Source: Nocardia xishanensis NBRC 101358 (lineage in GTDB: Bacteria > Actinomycetota > Actinomycetes > Mycobacteriales > Mycobacteriaceae). From it: DNA of 64,000 nucleotides. The notes under the pieces are model-generated. The model was not told the origin of the DNA and searched no databases. It saw only the letters and a program-made list of their open reading frames with translations. Position numbers and translations under genes: made by a program. The stretch is taken from the NCBI RefSeq assembly GCF_001613365.1, contig NZ_BDCF01000006.1, forward strand, positions 186,001 through 250,000, in the 5' to 3' direction. Numbering within the stretch: the first letter of the stretch is position 1; each line of letters starts with the position of its first letter. Below are positions 42,529 through 51,680 of this stretch, one piece after another.

Positions 42529-43887
42529 ATGACTTCCGACGATCCGCATACCGCCGTTCTGCGCTCGCGCGTCGCGGGGCTGATGGTGCAGGCCGAACGC
42601 GATCTGGCCCAACTGGTTTCGTACAAGTCGGTGGCAGACCCGAGGCAGTTCCCCGCGGAGGAGTGCGAGCGCGCCGCGCAGTGGGTGGCCGACGCGTTCG
42701 CCGCGGTCGGGCTGACGAGGGTGGGGTTGCACGAGACGGCGGACGGCAGCAAGGCCGTCATCGCCTCGCGGCCCGCGCCTCCCGGCGCGCCGACGGTACT
42801 GCTCTACTGCCACTACGACGTGCAGCCGCCGCTGGACGAGGCGGCCTGGCGCACGCCGGTCTGGGAGCTGACCGAGAAGGACGGCCGCTGGTACGGGCGC
42901 GGCGCGGCGGACTGCAAGGGCAACATCGTGATGCACCTGACTGCGTTGCGCGCCATTCGATCCGAGCTCCCCGTCGGTGTCACGCTGGTCGCCGAGGGCT
43001 CGGAGGAGCAGGGCACCGGCGGGCTGGAGAAGTTCGTCGTCGACAACCCGGAACTGCTGCGCGCCGACGCCATCCTGATCGGCGACTGCGGCAACTTCGC
43101 GGGCGGCGTGCCAACCTTCACCGAGACGCTGCGCGGCAATGTGAACGTACTGGTCACGGTGGAAACCCTTGCCGGGCCGCTGCATTCGGGCATGTTCGGC
43201 GGAGCGGCGCCGGACGCGCTCGCCGCGCTGATCCACGTGCTCGCCACGTTGCGCGACGCCGACGGCAACACCACCGTGGCCGGGCTGGACAATCGGCAGA
43301 CCTGGGACGGCGTGCAATACGATCCCGACCGTTTCCGCATCGACGCCGGTGTGCTCGGCGGCGTGGATCTGGCGGGCGACGGCACGGTCGCCGAAATGCT
43401 TTGGGCCCGGCCAACTCTCACCGTGCTCGCGATCGACGCGCCGCGGGTGGTCGGCTCCTCCGCGGCGATCCAGCCCGCGGCGCGCGCCCGGCTGAACCTG
43501 CGCATTCCGCCTGGCATCGCGCCGAAGGAGGCGCACCGCGCGCTGGTCGCCCACCTGGAGGCGAACACTCCGCTGCACGCCAAGCTCACCATCGAGCTGG
43601 AAGGCTTGGGAGCGCCGTTCCGCTCGGCGATCGGCGGCCCCGCCCGCGCCGCCATGGACGCGGCACTGGCCGCCTCCTACGGCAGGCCCAGCACCACCCA
43701 GGGCCAGGGCGGTTCGATCCCCCTTTGCAACGTCTTCGCCGACACCTATCCCGACGCGGAGATCATGCTGATCGGCGTCGAGGAGCCGAAATGCCTGATC
43801 CACGCCCCCAACGAAAGCGTCGACCCCTCCGAGATCCAGCACATGGCCCTCGCCGAAGCACTCTTCCTCACCACCTATCGACGCTGA
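42529..43887 (+). CDS. M20-family metallopeptidase (dipeptidase)
   Basis: 452 aa. Zinc-site segments LLYCHYDVQP, WYGRGAADCKGN, EGSEEQGTGGLE, IGDCG and the final IHAPNESVDPSEI are all present and ordered as in M20 dipeptidases (CNDP-like), so it looks catalytically complete. The dimerisation domain lies in the middle. Cytosolic, hydrolysing dipeptides or acyl-amino acids. The ATG at 42529 begins the protein just before the first helix. Divergent from gadB and convergent with the metallo-beta-lactamase-fold gene, with a dispersed hairpin element at the junction. Confidence 0.88.
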   Translation: MTSDDPHTAVLRSRVAGLMVQAERDLAQLVSYKSVADPRQFPAEECERAAQWVADAFAAVGLTRVGLHETADGSKAVIASRPAPPGAPTVLLYCHYDVQPPLDEAAWRTPVWELTEKDGRWYGRGAADCKGNIVMHLTALRAIRSELPVGVTLVAEGSEEQGTGGLEKFVVDNPELLRADAILIGDCGNFAGGVPTFTETLRGNVNVLVTVETLAGPLHSGMFGGAAPDALAALIHVLATLRDADGNTTVAGLDNRQTWDGVQYDPDRFRIDAGVLGGVDLAGDGTVAEMLWARPTLTVLAIDAPRVVGSSAAIQPAARARLNLRIPPGIAPKEAHRALVAHLEANTPLHAKLTIELEGLGAPFRSAIGGPARAAMDAALAASYGRPSTTQGQGGSIPLCNVFADTYPDAEIMLIGVEEPKCLIHAPNESVDPSEIQHMALAEALFLTTYRR

Positions 43888-43900
43888 GCTCGCAGAGACT

Positions 43901-43953
43901 CCACACGCTTCGCAGAGGTCGCAGGACATGCGAAGCGCGTGGAAGGTCTGCGA
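43901..43953. repeat. Dispersed intergenic hairpin element, copy B
   Basis: CCACACGCTTCGCAGAGG, a 10-base spacer, then TGCGAAGCGCGTGGAAGGTC and TGCGA. Arms CCACaCGCTTCGCA and TGCGAAGCGcGTGG pair with one mismatch. Located between convergent M20 and MBL-fold genes, mirroring copy A at 29933. Confidence 0.75.
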
Positions 43954-43959
43954 ACGACG

Positions 43960-44604
43960 TCAGAAGTCGCGCTGGTTCTCCGGTTCGAGCACGGTGAATT
44001 CCGTTCCTTCCGGGCCCATTTCGGCGAGTCTGCCGAAGTAGATGCCGCGTGCCTCGGGCTGGATGATGCCGAAGTGGATGGGAAGGGCCGTGCGCGGGGC
44101 GACGGCGCGCAGGTAGTCGACGGCCTCGCTGATCCGCATCCACGGCGCCGCCGCGGGGATGGCCAGCACGCCGACCTGCACCGGCGGGACCCAGAGCGAG
44201 TCGCCGGGGTGCACGAGCTGGGCGGGGTCATCGGTGGTGCCGAGCTGGAAGACGGTGTTGTCGATGACCGGGATTTCCGGGTGGATCACCGCGTGCCTGC
44301 CGCCGCCGCCGGTGATTTGCAGGTCGCCGAGCCGCAGCACGTTGCCCGCGCGCACGGCCTCCCACCGCTCGCCGCGCTGGGCCGCGGTCTGCGGGTCCGA
44401 CAGCAGGCGGGCGTTCGGGTTGGCCTCGATCAAGGCGTCGATGCGGTTCGGGTCGATGTGATCGGGGTGCTGGTGGGTGATCGCGATGGCGTCCAGGCCG
44501 GTGATGCCCTCGAAACCGTGCGAAAAGGTGCCCGGATCGAAGAGCACTTTCGTGCCGTGCAGCTCGACGAGGATGCAAGAGTGGCCGAAATGGGCTATGC
44601 GCAT
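43960..44604 (-). CDS. Metallo-beta-lactamase-fold hydrolase (Rv0786c-like)
   Basis: 214 aa. The zinc motif THQHPDHID sits after FDPGTFSHG, and the later His in PIHFGIIQPEARG completes the usual set. Small single-domain proteins like this (UlaG/L-ascorbate-like) cleave phosphoesters or lactones; the substrate is unknown. Adjacent to purS on the other side, as I recall for Rv0786c in M. tuberculosis. Divergent from purS with a 113-bp promoter region. Confidence 0.87.
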   Translation of the reverse strand: MRIAHFGHSCILVELHGTKVLFDPGTFSHGFEGITGLDAIAITHQHPDHIDPNRIDALIEANPNARLLSDPQTAAQRGERWEAVRAGNVLRLGDLQITGGGGRHAVIHPEIPVIDNTVFQLGTTDDPAQLVHPGDSLWVPPVQVGVLAIPAAAPWMRISEAVDYLRAVAPRTALPIHFGIIQPEARGIYFGRLAEMGPEGTEFTVLEPENQRDF

Positions 44605-44717
44605 CCCGCCATGCTATTGGCACGGCGCCGATTTTCACCCGACCCCGCAGGTAGCTCGCGCAACCGGAACAACTACGCTGCTCAGGTAACCCCCGCACAC
44701 CACCTGAGGAGCAACGC

Positions 44718-44954
44718 GTGGCACGAGTCGTGGTCGAGGTGATGCCGAAGGCCGAAATCCTGGATCCGCAGGGGCAGGCCATTGTCGGCGCGCTCCCGCG
44801 CCTGGGATTCGCCGGGATCGCTGATGTGCGGCAGGGCAAGCGATTCGAGCTCGACGTGGACGACAGCGTCAGTGACGCCGAGCTCGAGCAGATCGCCGAA
44901 GGCCTGCTCGCCAACACCGTGATCGAGGAGTGGAAGGTGGTTCGCCTCCCATGA
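44718..44954 (+). CDS. purS: Phosphoribosylformylglycinamidine synthase subunit PurS
   Basis: 78 aa. Small alpha/beta subunit: [40 protein letters not shown] then FELDVDD. PurS bridges PurL and PurQ in the FGAM synthase complex. GTG start with TGAGGAGC before it. Its stop overlaps the purQ start (ATGA). In the genome purL is about 6 kb downstream rather than adjacent. Confidence 0.95.
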   Translation: MARVVVEVMPKAEILDPQGQAIVGALPRLGFAGIADVRQGKRFELDVDDSVSDAELEQIAEGLLANTVIEEWKVVRLP

Positions 44955-45628
44955 CGGCGCGCATCGGGGTCATCACGTTTCCCGGCACGCTCGACGACGT
45001 CGACGCCGTGCGTGCGGTGCGTCTCGCCGGCGCCGAGGCGGTCACCCTGTGGCACGCCGACGCCGACCTGAAGGAGGTCGACGCGGTGGTCGTGCCCGGC
45101 GGCTTCTCCTACGGCGACTACCTGCGCGCCGGTGCCATCGCCCGGTTCGCGCCGGTGATGGGAAAGGTCGTGCAGGCCGCGGGCAAGGGCATGCCGGTGC
45201 TCGGCATCTGCAACGGTTTCCAGGTGCTGTGCGAGGCCGGGCTGCTGCCCGGCGCGCTGACCCGCAACGAGGGCCTGCACTTCGTCTGCCGTGACGAATG
45301 GCTGACCGTCGAGTCGGTGTCCACCGCGTGGACCTCCCGCTACGAGCCGGGCGCGCAGATCTTGGTCCCGCTCAAGTCGGGTGAGGGCCGCTACCAGGCC
45401 TCGGCCGACGTGCTCGACGAGCTGGAGGGCGAGGGCCGGGTGGTCTTCCGCTACTCGGGCGACAACCCGAACGGCTCGCAGCGCGGTATCGCGGGCATCG
45501 CATCGGCCAACGGCCGGGTGGTCGGTCTGATGCCGCACCCCGAGCATGCCACCGAGCCGCTGACCGGCCCGAGCGACGACGGTCTCGGACTGTTCCTCTC
45601 GGTGCTGGACACGCTGGTCTCGGCCTGA
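44951..45628 (+). CDS. purQ: Phosphoribosylformylglycinamidine synthase subunit PurQ (glutaminase)
   Basis: 225 aa, class I glutamine amidotransferase. Catalytic triad: Cys87 in [10 protein letters not shown], His and Glu in [11 protein letters not shown]. It releases ammonia from glutamine for PurL. The ATG overlaps the purS stop. Ends at a strong terminator. Confidence 0.95.
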   Translation: MTARIGVITFPGTLDDVDAVRAVRLAGAEAVTLWHADADLKEVDAVVVPGGFSYGDYLRAGAIARFAPVMGKVVQAAGKGMPVLGICNGFQVLCEAGLLPGALTRNEGLHFVCRDEWLTVESVSTAWTSRYEPGAQILVPLKSGEGRYQASADVLDELEGEGRVVFRYSGDNPNGSQRGIAGIASANGRVVGLMPHPEHATEPLTGPSDDGLGLFLSVLDTLVSA

Positions 45629-45639
45629 CGCAACGCTTC

Positions 45640-45685
45640 GGCCCGAGCCGACCCGCTTCGAAAGCCGGGTCGGCTCGGGCCTTTT
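45640..45685 (+). terminator. Terminator after purSQ
   Basis: Perfect 16-bp stem: GGCCCGAGCCGACCCG (45640-45655) with complement at 45666-45681, followed by TTTT. Also sits just before the convergent AmiC-like gene. Confidence 0.9.
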
Positions 45686-45689
45686 CGTT

Positions 45690-46766
45690 TCACCAGACGC
45701 GGTCGATGAGCTGGAATTCGACGCCTTCGGCCCGCGCCAGATAACCGGGCTGGATCGCCTGGTTGCCGAGGAATCCCCGCGGGCCGCCCGGCGTCTGAAA
45801 ACGCACGCCGGCGGCCAGCGCGCCCTGCAAGCTCGGTACGTCCAGCGAGCCGACGGTCTCGGCCAGGCCGCGCAGGGCGTGGATGGCCTCGTAGGTGGCG
45901 TTGCTGAAGGTGGTGAGCGCGGGCGCGAAGCTGCCGTGCAATCGCCGGTAACGGGCCTTGCGGTCCAAGCCGTCGGCGAGCTTGTCGTTCAGGAAGAAGC
46001 TGGACGGTACGTAGAGGTTGTGGTTCGCCTTGGCGCCGGCCGCCAGCAGCACGTTCTCGTCGGCGGCCGGGCTGACCCGCACCTGGTCGGCGGACCGGCC
46101 CGTGGCGCAGAACTGACGATTGAAACGCGCGACGTCCGCGCCGACCATCAGGATGATGACGCCATCGGCGCGGTCCAGATGGGGATGGGTGAGGAAGTCG
46201 ACGAAGCTCGGCGTGCCGAGCGGGACGTATCGCTCCAGCACGACGGCGCCCGGGTCGAACAGGCTGCGCCGCACCGCTTTCGCCGTCTCGCGCGGCCAGA
46301 TGTAGTCGTTGCCGATGATGGCCCAGCGGCGCACGCCGAGTTCCCTGCCGAGCCAGCGCACGGCGGCCACGGTGTGACCCGCCGGATGCTCCCCGACCAG
46401 CAGCACTCCGGGCAGCTCGTCGGGCAGGCCTTCGTGGCTGACCGCGAACAGATAGGGGACCCGCCCGTCGTTCGCTTTGGCCACCGCCCTGCGCACCGCC
46501 GAGGTATGCCAGCCGGTGATGGCGTGCACCATGCCGGTGGCGAGCAGGGCGGCCACCTCGGTGGCCACCTCGCCCGGCGGCCTGCCGCCATCGATATTCG
46601 TGGTACGAATTTCGCGTCCCAGAATTCCGGAGCCACGGTTGATTTCGGATGCCGCGAGCGAAATGGCGGCATCGCATGACGGCGCGAAGATCCCGCCAGG
46701 TCCCTGCATGGGAACGATGTTCAGGATCTCTATTACGCCGTCTGGGCACTCGCCGACCGCTGACAT
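45690..46766 (-). CDS. AmiC-like cytoplasmic ligand-binding protein (paralogue 1)
   Basis: 358 aa of the branched-chain amino-acid/amide receptor fold (Peripla_BP_5/6). It has no signal peptide or lipobox: the protein starts MSAVGECPDGVIEILNIVPM. Landmarks are SCDAAISLAASEINRGSGIL, LLATGMVHAITGWH and GNQAIQPGYLARAEGVEF. AmiC of Pseudomonas is a cytosolic amide sensor that holds the antiterminator AmiR; in Rhodococcus nitrile-hydratase clusters NhhC-type AmiC homologues are paired with a MarR (NhhD), as here. The paired MarR is divergent with only 53 bases between the starts. Ligand unknown. An ABC uptake role is unlikely without a signal peptide. Confidence 0.85.
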   Translation of the reverse strand: MSAVGECPDGVIEILNIVPMQGPGGIFAPSCDAAISLAASEINRGSGILGREIRTTNIDGGRPPGEVATEVAALLATGMVHAITGWHTSAVRRAVAKANDGRVPYLFAVSHEGLPDELPGVLLVGEHPAGHTVAAVRWLGRELGVRRWAIIGNDYIWPRETAKAVRRSLFDPGAVVLERYVPLGTPSFVDFLTHPHLDRADGVIILMVGADVARFNRQFCATGRSADQVRVSPAADENVLLAAGAKANHNLYVPSSFFLNDKLADGLDRKARYRRLHGSFAPALTTFSNATYEAIHALRGLAETVGSLDVPSLQGALAAGVRFQTPGGPRGFLGNQAIQPGYLARAEGVEFQLIDRVW

Positions 46767-46819
46767 TCGGTACTCTTCTTCTGGTTCGAGCGAAATTCAA
46801 AAGCAGGCGGGGAAAATCA

Positions 46820-47245
46820 ATGACGACCATTCTAAGCGGATATGGCACGCTGCATGGGGCGCTGCGTGCCGCCGAGCGCCGTTGGCTACGTCACCTCGAT
46901 GCGGCTCTGAGCGCGCGGCAGCTTTCGCCGGATCAGTGGTCGATGCTGTGCAACCTGTCGACCGAAAACGGCATCACCATGAGCGAATTGGCCAACCGTT
47001 CGCAATTGGCGCCGTCGTCGGCCACCAGGCACGCCGACTGCCTCGCCGAGCGCGGCCTGATCTTCCGGGTGGCCGCGGAGGAGGATCGGCGGCGCATCCT
47101 GATCGGGTTGAGCAGGCTGGGAGCCGAGTTGGTCGCGTCGGTGCGCGCCGAGGAGGAGATCGCCGAGCGGCAGCTGCAGGCCAAGATCGGCGCGCGGCGC
47201 TACGCCGAGCTGAAGCGGGTGCTCGAGCTGGTGGCCGAGGCCTGA
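46820..47245 (+). CDS. MarR-family regulator flanked by AmiC-like genes
   Basis: 141 aa. Winged-helix MarR: MTTILSGYGTLHGALRAAER, LSPDQWSMLCNLSTENGITM, SELANRSQLAPSSATRHADC and the wing VAAEEDRRRILIGLSRLG. ATG at 46820 follows a GGCGGGGAAA site. Divergent from AmiC-like paralogue 1 and ending one base before the stop of convergent AmiC-like paralogue 2. The layout suggests that the two AmiC-like proteins sense ligands for this regulator or its promoters; targets are not in this window. Confidence 0.87.
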   Translation: MTTILSGYGTLHGALRAAERRWLRHLDAALSARQLSPDQWSMLCNLSTENGITMSELANRSQLAPSSATRHADCLAERGLIFRVAAEEDRRRILIGLSRLGAELVASVRAEEEIAERQLQAKIGARRYAELKRVLELVAEA

Positions 47246-47246
47246 G

Positions 47247-48320
47247 TCACACCACGGTGAGCGTCTCGAAGTCGACGCCCGCCGCACGCGCCACGAAGGT
47301 CGGTCGCACGACCTGATCGCCGCGAAAGGTGAACGCGCCGGAGGGCCCTTCGAGTACCGCGCGGTCCGCCAGCGCGCCGTGGATGCGCGCCGTCTCGAAG
47401 GAGCCAGCTGCGTCGACCGCGGTGCGCAGCGCGTGCAGGGAGTGGTAGACGCCGTTGGCGAATCGGCTGAAGGCGGGGGCGAATCCGTGGTGCAGCCGCA
47501 GGTATCGGTCCAGCAGGTCGCGATCCTCGGCGCTGCGCCGGTCGGGGATCGTGCCGGAGGGCACGTAGATATTGCCGTTCGCGTCGGGTCCGCCTGCGAG
47601 CAGGACGTTCTCGTCGATGGTCGGGCCGGTGCGGAACTGCCGGTCGGCGCGTCCCGCCGCGGTGAACGCCCGGTTGAATCGGGCGGCGTCGGCGCCGAGG
47701 AGCAGCAGGATCACTCCATCGACCGTGTCCAGTCGCGGGTCGTCGAGCACCGCGCCGAAATCCGCTGCGCCCAACGGCACGAAGTATTCGGCGACCACCG
47801 TGTGCCGCGGTGCGAGGATCTCGCGCAGTGCCGGCGCGATACGACGGGACCACAGGTAGTCGTTGGCGACCACCGCCCAGCGCCGGGCGCCGAACTCCCG
47901 ATGGAGCCAATCCACCGCGACTATCGTCTGGATGCCTGGGTGCTCGCCGATCATGAAAACGCCAGGCTCTTCGGCGGCGAGCCCGTCGTGGCCGACGCCG
48001 AACAGGCACGGCGCGCGACCGGCCGCGGCACGCATGATGCCGGAGCGATTCTCCGGCATCGGGATTCCGGTGACGGCGTGCACCATGCCGGTCGCCAGCA
48101 GAGCCGACACCTCGTCGTACACGCGCTGTGGAGGGCCGCCGCCGTCGATCGTGGTGATACACACCTCGCGGCCGAGAATTCCGGTCCCGCTGTTGATTTC
48201 GGCCGTGGCCAGATTCGCGGCCGCGACACAGGACGGTCCGATGATGGCGCCCGCGCCGTGCAACGGTGCGATGTTGACGATCTCGACGACATCGTGGTGC
48301 CGCCCGCTCGACAATGTCAT
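47247..48320 (-). CDS. AmiC-like cytoplasmic ligand-binding protein (paralogue 2)
   Basis: 357 aa. A clear paralogue of the protein at 45690: shared AEINSGTGILGREV, TTIDGGGPPQRVYDEVSALL, ATGMVHAVTG, GEHPGIQTIVAVDWLHREFG and ARRWAVVANDYLW. The segment after VTG is divergent (IPMPENRSGIMRAAAGRA against WHTSAVRRAVAKANDGRV), where the ligand pocket would lie, so the two may bind different compounds. No signal peptide. ATG at 48320. Convergent with marR, one base apart. Confidence 0.85.
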   Translation of the reverse strand: MTLSSGRHHDVVEIVNIAPLHGAGAIIGPSCVAAANLATAEINSGTGILGREVCITTIDGGGPPQRVYDEVSALLATGMVHAVTGIPMPENRSGIMRAAAGRAPCLFGVGHDGLAAEEPGVFMIGEHPGIQTIVAVDWLHREFGARRWAVVANDYLWSRRIAPALREILAPRHTVVAEYFVPLGAADFGAVLDDPRLDTVDGVILLLLGADAARFNRAFTAAGRADRQFRTGPTIDENVLLAGGPDANGNIYVPSGTIPDRRSAEDRDLLDRYLRLHHGFAPAFSRFANGVYHSLHALRTAVDAAGSFETARIHGALADRAVLEGPSGAFTFRGDQVVRPTFVARAAGVDFETLTVV

Positions 48321-48567
48321 GCGAACCCCGTTCTGCACGCGAGATTTGCTGGATGTTCTCGTTCGCCGCGTCGCGAGCCAGTCTAGCGGCGTTTCGCGCA
48401 TTCTCGTTTTGGCGCGTTGCCGGGATTACCGCAGGGCTACAGCGGTATTACCACTGCCGCAAATTGTCCGATAAGTCCGAAATCGGAACAAGTTGCCGCA
48501 CGGCGCGCCCAGTGCCGCACACCGCGGGACCGTGACCGGCGCGACGGCGGCTCTCTAGGATCGGTCC

Positions 48568-49854
48568 ATGCCCGTTTCCACCACCGCCGCCACGGCCGAG
48601 GGCCTGTGCGCGTTCATCGATGACTCGCCCTCGCCGTTCCACGTGGTCCGCACGGTCGCGCGGGAGCTGGAAGCACACGGCTTCACCCGCCTCGAGGAGG
48701 CGGCGGCATGGCCCGACGAGTCGATCGGACGCCGCTACGTGGTGCGCGGCGGTTCGCTGGTCGCCTGGGCGGGGACCGGCAATGCCGCGGCGCCGTTCCG
48801 CGTCGTCGGCGCGCACACCGACAGCCCCAACCTGCGGGTGAAGCAGCACCCGGATCTGGCGTCCGCTGGGTGGCAGCTGGTCGGGCTCGAACCGTACGGC
48901 GGCGCGTGGCTGAACTCGTGGCTGGACCGCGAGCTCGGCATTTCCGGCAGGCTGACCGTTCGCGACGGAAACTCGCTGCGCGAGCAATTGATTCGCATCG
49001 ATGAGCCGATCCTGCGGGTGCCGCAGCTGGCCATTCACCTCTCCGAGGACCGGCGCGGCGTCACGCTCGACCCGCAGCGGCACGTGAACGCGGTGTGGGG
49101 CGTCGGCGAGGCGCCGCGCTCGTTTCTCGCCTTCGTCGCCGAGAGCGTCGAGGTGGACCCGGCCGCGGTGCTCGGCTGGGAGCTGATGACCCACGTGCTC
49201 GCGCCGAGCGGCCTGGTCGGCCGGGACGGCGACCTGGTGAGCGCACCCCGGCTGGACAACCAGGGCACCTGCTACGCCGGGCTGCGCGCGTTCCTGGCCG
49301 CCGTCGACGATCCGGGGGCTGCGGCGCCGGTCCTGGCCATGTTCGATCACGAGGAGGTCGGCAGCCAGTCCGACCGCGGCGCCCAGTCCGATCTGCTGCC
49401 CGCCGTGCTGGAGCGGATCGTGCTCGCGCGCGGCGGCGGCCGCGCCGAATACCTAGCGGCGCTGGCCGGTTCGATCTGCGCGTCCGGCGACATGGCGCAC
49501 GCGACCCACCCGAACTACCCGGAGCGGCACGAGCCCGCCCACCGCATCGAGATCAACGGCGGGCCGGTGCTCAAGGTCAACCAGAACCTGCGCTACGCCA
49601 CAGACGCCACCGGCGCGGGCGCGTTCGCCCTGGCATGCGACCAGGCGGCCGTCCCATTGCAGCGCTACGTCCACCGCGCCGACCTGCCCTGCGGCTCGAC
49701 CATCGGCCCCATGACGGCGGCCCGCACCGGCATGCCAACGGTCGACGTCGGCGCGCCCCAGCTGGCGATGCACTCGGCCCGAGAGCTGATGGGCGCGAAC
49801 GACGTTCCGGCCTACGCGGCGGCGCTGGCGGCGTTCCTCACGCCGGTGGAGTAG
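48568..49854 (+). CDS. pepC: M18-family aspartyl aminopeptidase-like
   Basis: 428 aa. Metal ligands in [50 protein letters not shown] and the final [16 protein letters not shown] match M18 (DAP/ApeB) enzymes; [20 protein letters not shown] is also present. It removes N-terminal acidic residues. The mycobacterial relative is Rv0800 PepC, close to purL in that genome. Cytosolic. Confidence 0.92.
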   Translation: MPVSTTAATAEGLCAFIDDSPSPFHVVRTVARELEAHGFTRLEEAAAWPDESIGRRYVVRGGSLVAWAGTGNAAAPFRVVGAHTDSPNLRVKQHPDLASAGWQLVGLEPYGGAWLNSWLDRELGISGRLTVRDGNSLREQLIRIDEPILRVPQLAIHLSEDRRGVTLDPQRHVNAVWGVGEAPRSFLAFVAESVEVDPAAVLGWELMTHVLAPSGLVGRDGDLVSAPRLDNQGTCYAGLRAFLAAVDDPGAAAPVLAMFDHEEVGSQSDRGAQSDLLPAVLERIVLARGGGRAEYLAALAGSICASGDMAHATHPNYPERHEPAHRIEINGGPVLKVNQNLRYATDATGAGAFALACDQAAVPLQRYVHRADLPCGSTIGPMTAARTGMPTVDVGAPQLAMHSARELMGANDVPAYAAALAAFLTPVE

Positions 49855-49948
49855 GGCGCGCGGCCGCCCGCCGCGTGCGCCACGGTGTGAACGGCTGCCC
49901 GGATCGGCGCGCCTTGGCGGGCGGTGCGCTCGGCTCGTTCGACGTGGA

Positions 49949-51280
49949 TCAGGATGTGACCGGGGCGGGTTCGGGCGAGGGTTGCGGGACGGGGCGGTAG
50001 GTGGCGACGGCGACGACGAAGACGGTGAACGTCGCGAGGACGTAGCTGCTGCCGATGATCTGCTGCCACCAGTCCCAGTCGAGTTCGCGGTCTTTCGAAT
50101 GCGGCAGCAGCCAGTGCGGACCGATGAGGAACAGAACGGTGAAGCCGACGACCGTCGCGACGAACAACCGTCCGCGTCGGGTTCGCGCGCGGCCCTCGCG
50201 AACTCGCACCATGGCGTCGGCGGCCACGACGAGCGCGGGCGCGACCCAGACCCAGTGGTGCGACCACGAGACCGGCGAGACCAGCAGCACCGCGGCGGCA
50301 TTGACCAGCAGCGCCGCCACCGTGGCCCCCGCCTCGATGAGCCGCTGCATCCAGACCGCGGCCAGCGCGATCGCCACCAGCGAGAGCGTGATCCAGATCA
50401 GCGTGGCCGCCGAATCGGAGACGCCGAGCCGGAAGGCCATGCCCTTGATCGATTGATTGCCCGCGAAATAGGGCGGGCCGATGCGGCCGGTATCGGCCAG
50501 CGTGCGGAACCAGTACTCCATCGAATCGCGCGGGAACAGCAGGAATCCGAGGCCGACCGCACCGATCGCCGACACCACCAGCGTGCCCGCCGCCTTCCAG
50601 TCCTTGCGCAGCAGGAAGTACAGCAGGTAGCCCGCGGGAATCAGCTTGACCGATACCGCGATTCCAATGAGCATGCCGCGCGGCCAGAACGGCTTGCGCG
50701 CCAGGCAGTCCAGCGCGATGGCGGCCATCAGCACCAGATTGATCTGGCCGAAGCCGTAGGTCTGGCGCACCGGCTCGAGGAAGCCCGCCGCCGCGACGGC
50801 GGCGATCACCAAGGGCAGCACGGTCAGCCGGTCGAGTTCGGGCCGGATCCTGGCCAGTACCAACCACAGCGTGATCCCGAGGGCGGTGATCGAGGTGGCG
50901 AGTACGAGCACCTCGGCCAACACCAGCGGCATCAGCGCGAGTGGCGCGAAGAACAGCGCGGCCAGCGGGGGATAGGTGAACGGAAGGCCGATGCCGAACA
51001 CCGGCGGCATCGGGCCGTACAGCTCGCCGCCGTCCAGCCACACCCGCGCGCCGTTGCGATAGACCTGGAGATCGATGTACCCGTTCCACCAGTGGACGAG
51101 CAGCGAGACCAGCGCCGAGATCAGGAACAACCCGAACGCGGCGGCCAGCCAGCGCATCTGATCGGAGGACATCGGTGAACGCGGCGCCGAGCCGGTTGTG
51201 GCATCGGCGACGCCGGGGCGCGCATCCTCCGTGGCAGCCTGCTGCTCGGCCGAATTCGCGACCCCCGATCGTTCACTCAC
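49949..51280 (-). CDS. GT87-family (DUF2029) mannosyltransferase-like membrane protein
   Basis: 443 aa with about ten hydrophobic helices. Typical motifs: HWWNGYIDLQVYRNGARVWL with the WxxGxxxD-type first loop, FTYPPLAALFFAPLALMP, GQINLVLMAAIALDCLARKP, then VSVKLIPAGYLLYFLLRKDW. The SWSHHWVWVAPAL segment is like alpha-1,2-mannosyltransferases (PimE/Rv2181 group) that use polyprenyl-phosphate-mannose to extend lipoarabinomannan or PIM. Acceptor unknown. GTG start at 51280 is preferred; the 45-residue N-terminal tail before the first helix is low complexity. Confidence 0.85.
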   Translation of the reverse strand: MSERSGVANSAEQQAATEDARPGVADATTGSAPRSPMSSDQMRWLAAAFGLFLISALVSLLVHWWNGYIDLQVYRNGARVWLDGGELYGPMPPVFGIGLPFTYPPLAALFFAPLALMPLVLAEVLVLATSITALGITLWLVLARIRPELDRLTVLPLVIAAVAAAGFLEPVRQTYGFGQINLVLMAAIALDCLARKPFWPRGMLIGIAVSVKLIPAGYLLYFLLRKDWKAAGTLVVSAIGAVGLGFLLFPRDSMEYWFRTLADTGRIGPPYFAGNQSIKGMAFRLGVSDSAATLIWITLSLVAIALAAVWMQRLIEAGATVAALLVNAAAVLLVSPVSWSHHWVWVAPALVVAADAMVRVREGRARTRRGRLFVATVVGFTVLFLIGPHWLLPHSKDRELDWDWWQQIIGSSYVLATFTVFVVAVATYRPVPQPSPEPAPVTS

Positions 51281-51680
51281 CCCGACAGCGTATCGGGGCG
51301 TATCGGCGCTCTCCGGTCGCCCCGGACGCCGCAACCCGCGAGGGCCGCCCGCCGATCTCGCCCGCTGACAGGGGAATCGGCGGCTCGGGCCGGGACAGGC
51401 ACCGGTCTCGGGCAACGACTCAGCGACCATGATCGAGACCACAGTCGGATCGGGTCGCCGCACGGCCTCGCCGTCGGCAATCCGCGCCCGAGCCCCTCAC
51501 CTGCCGACCCGTGCCACCCGCCCTCTAGACTGAGTGCCAGGCATCTCGCCGCAACCCAGTGACAATGCCCGTCGCTGCACCGCGCGCGTCCGCCCACCTT
51601 GCCGACATCCGTGTCTACCCACCCGCCGGCTCCGCCGGCTAGCCGACCCCAAGGCCCGGCCGAAAGGACCCTGGTACTCC

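Noticed and set aside
45690..48320. ABC-transporter binding proteins for the AmiC-like pair
   Set aside because: Both lack signal peptide and lipobox and there are no permease or ATPase genes nearby, so a cytosolic sensor role fits better.
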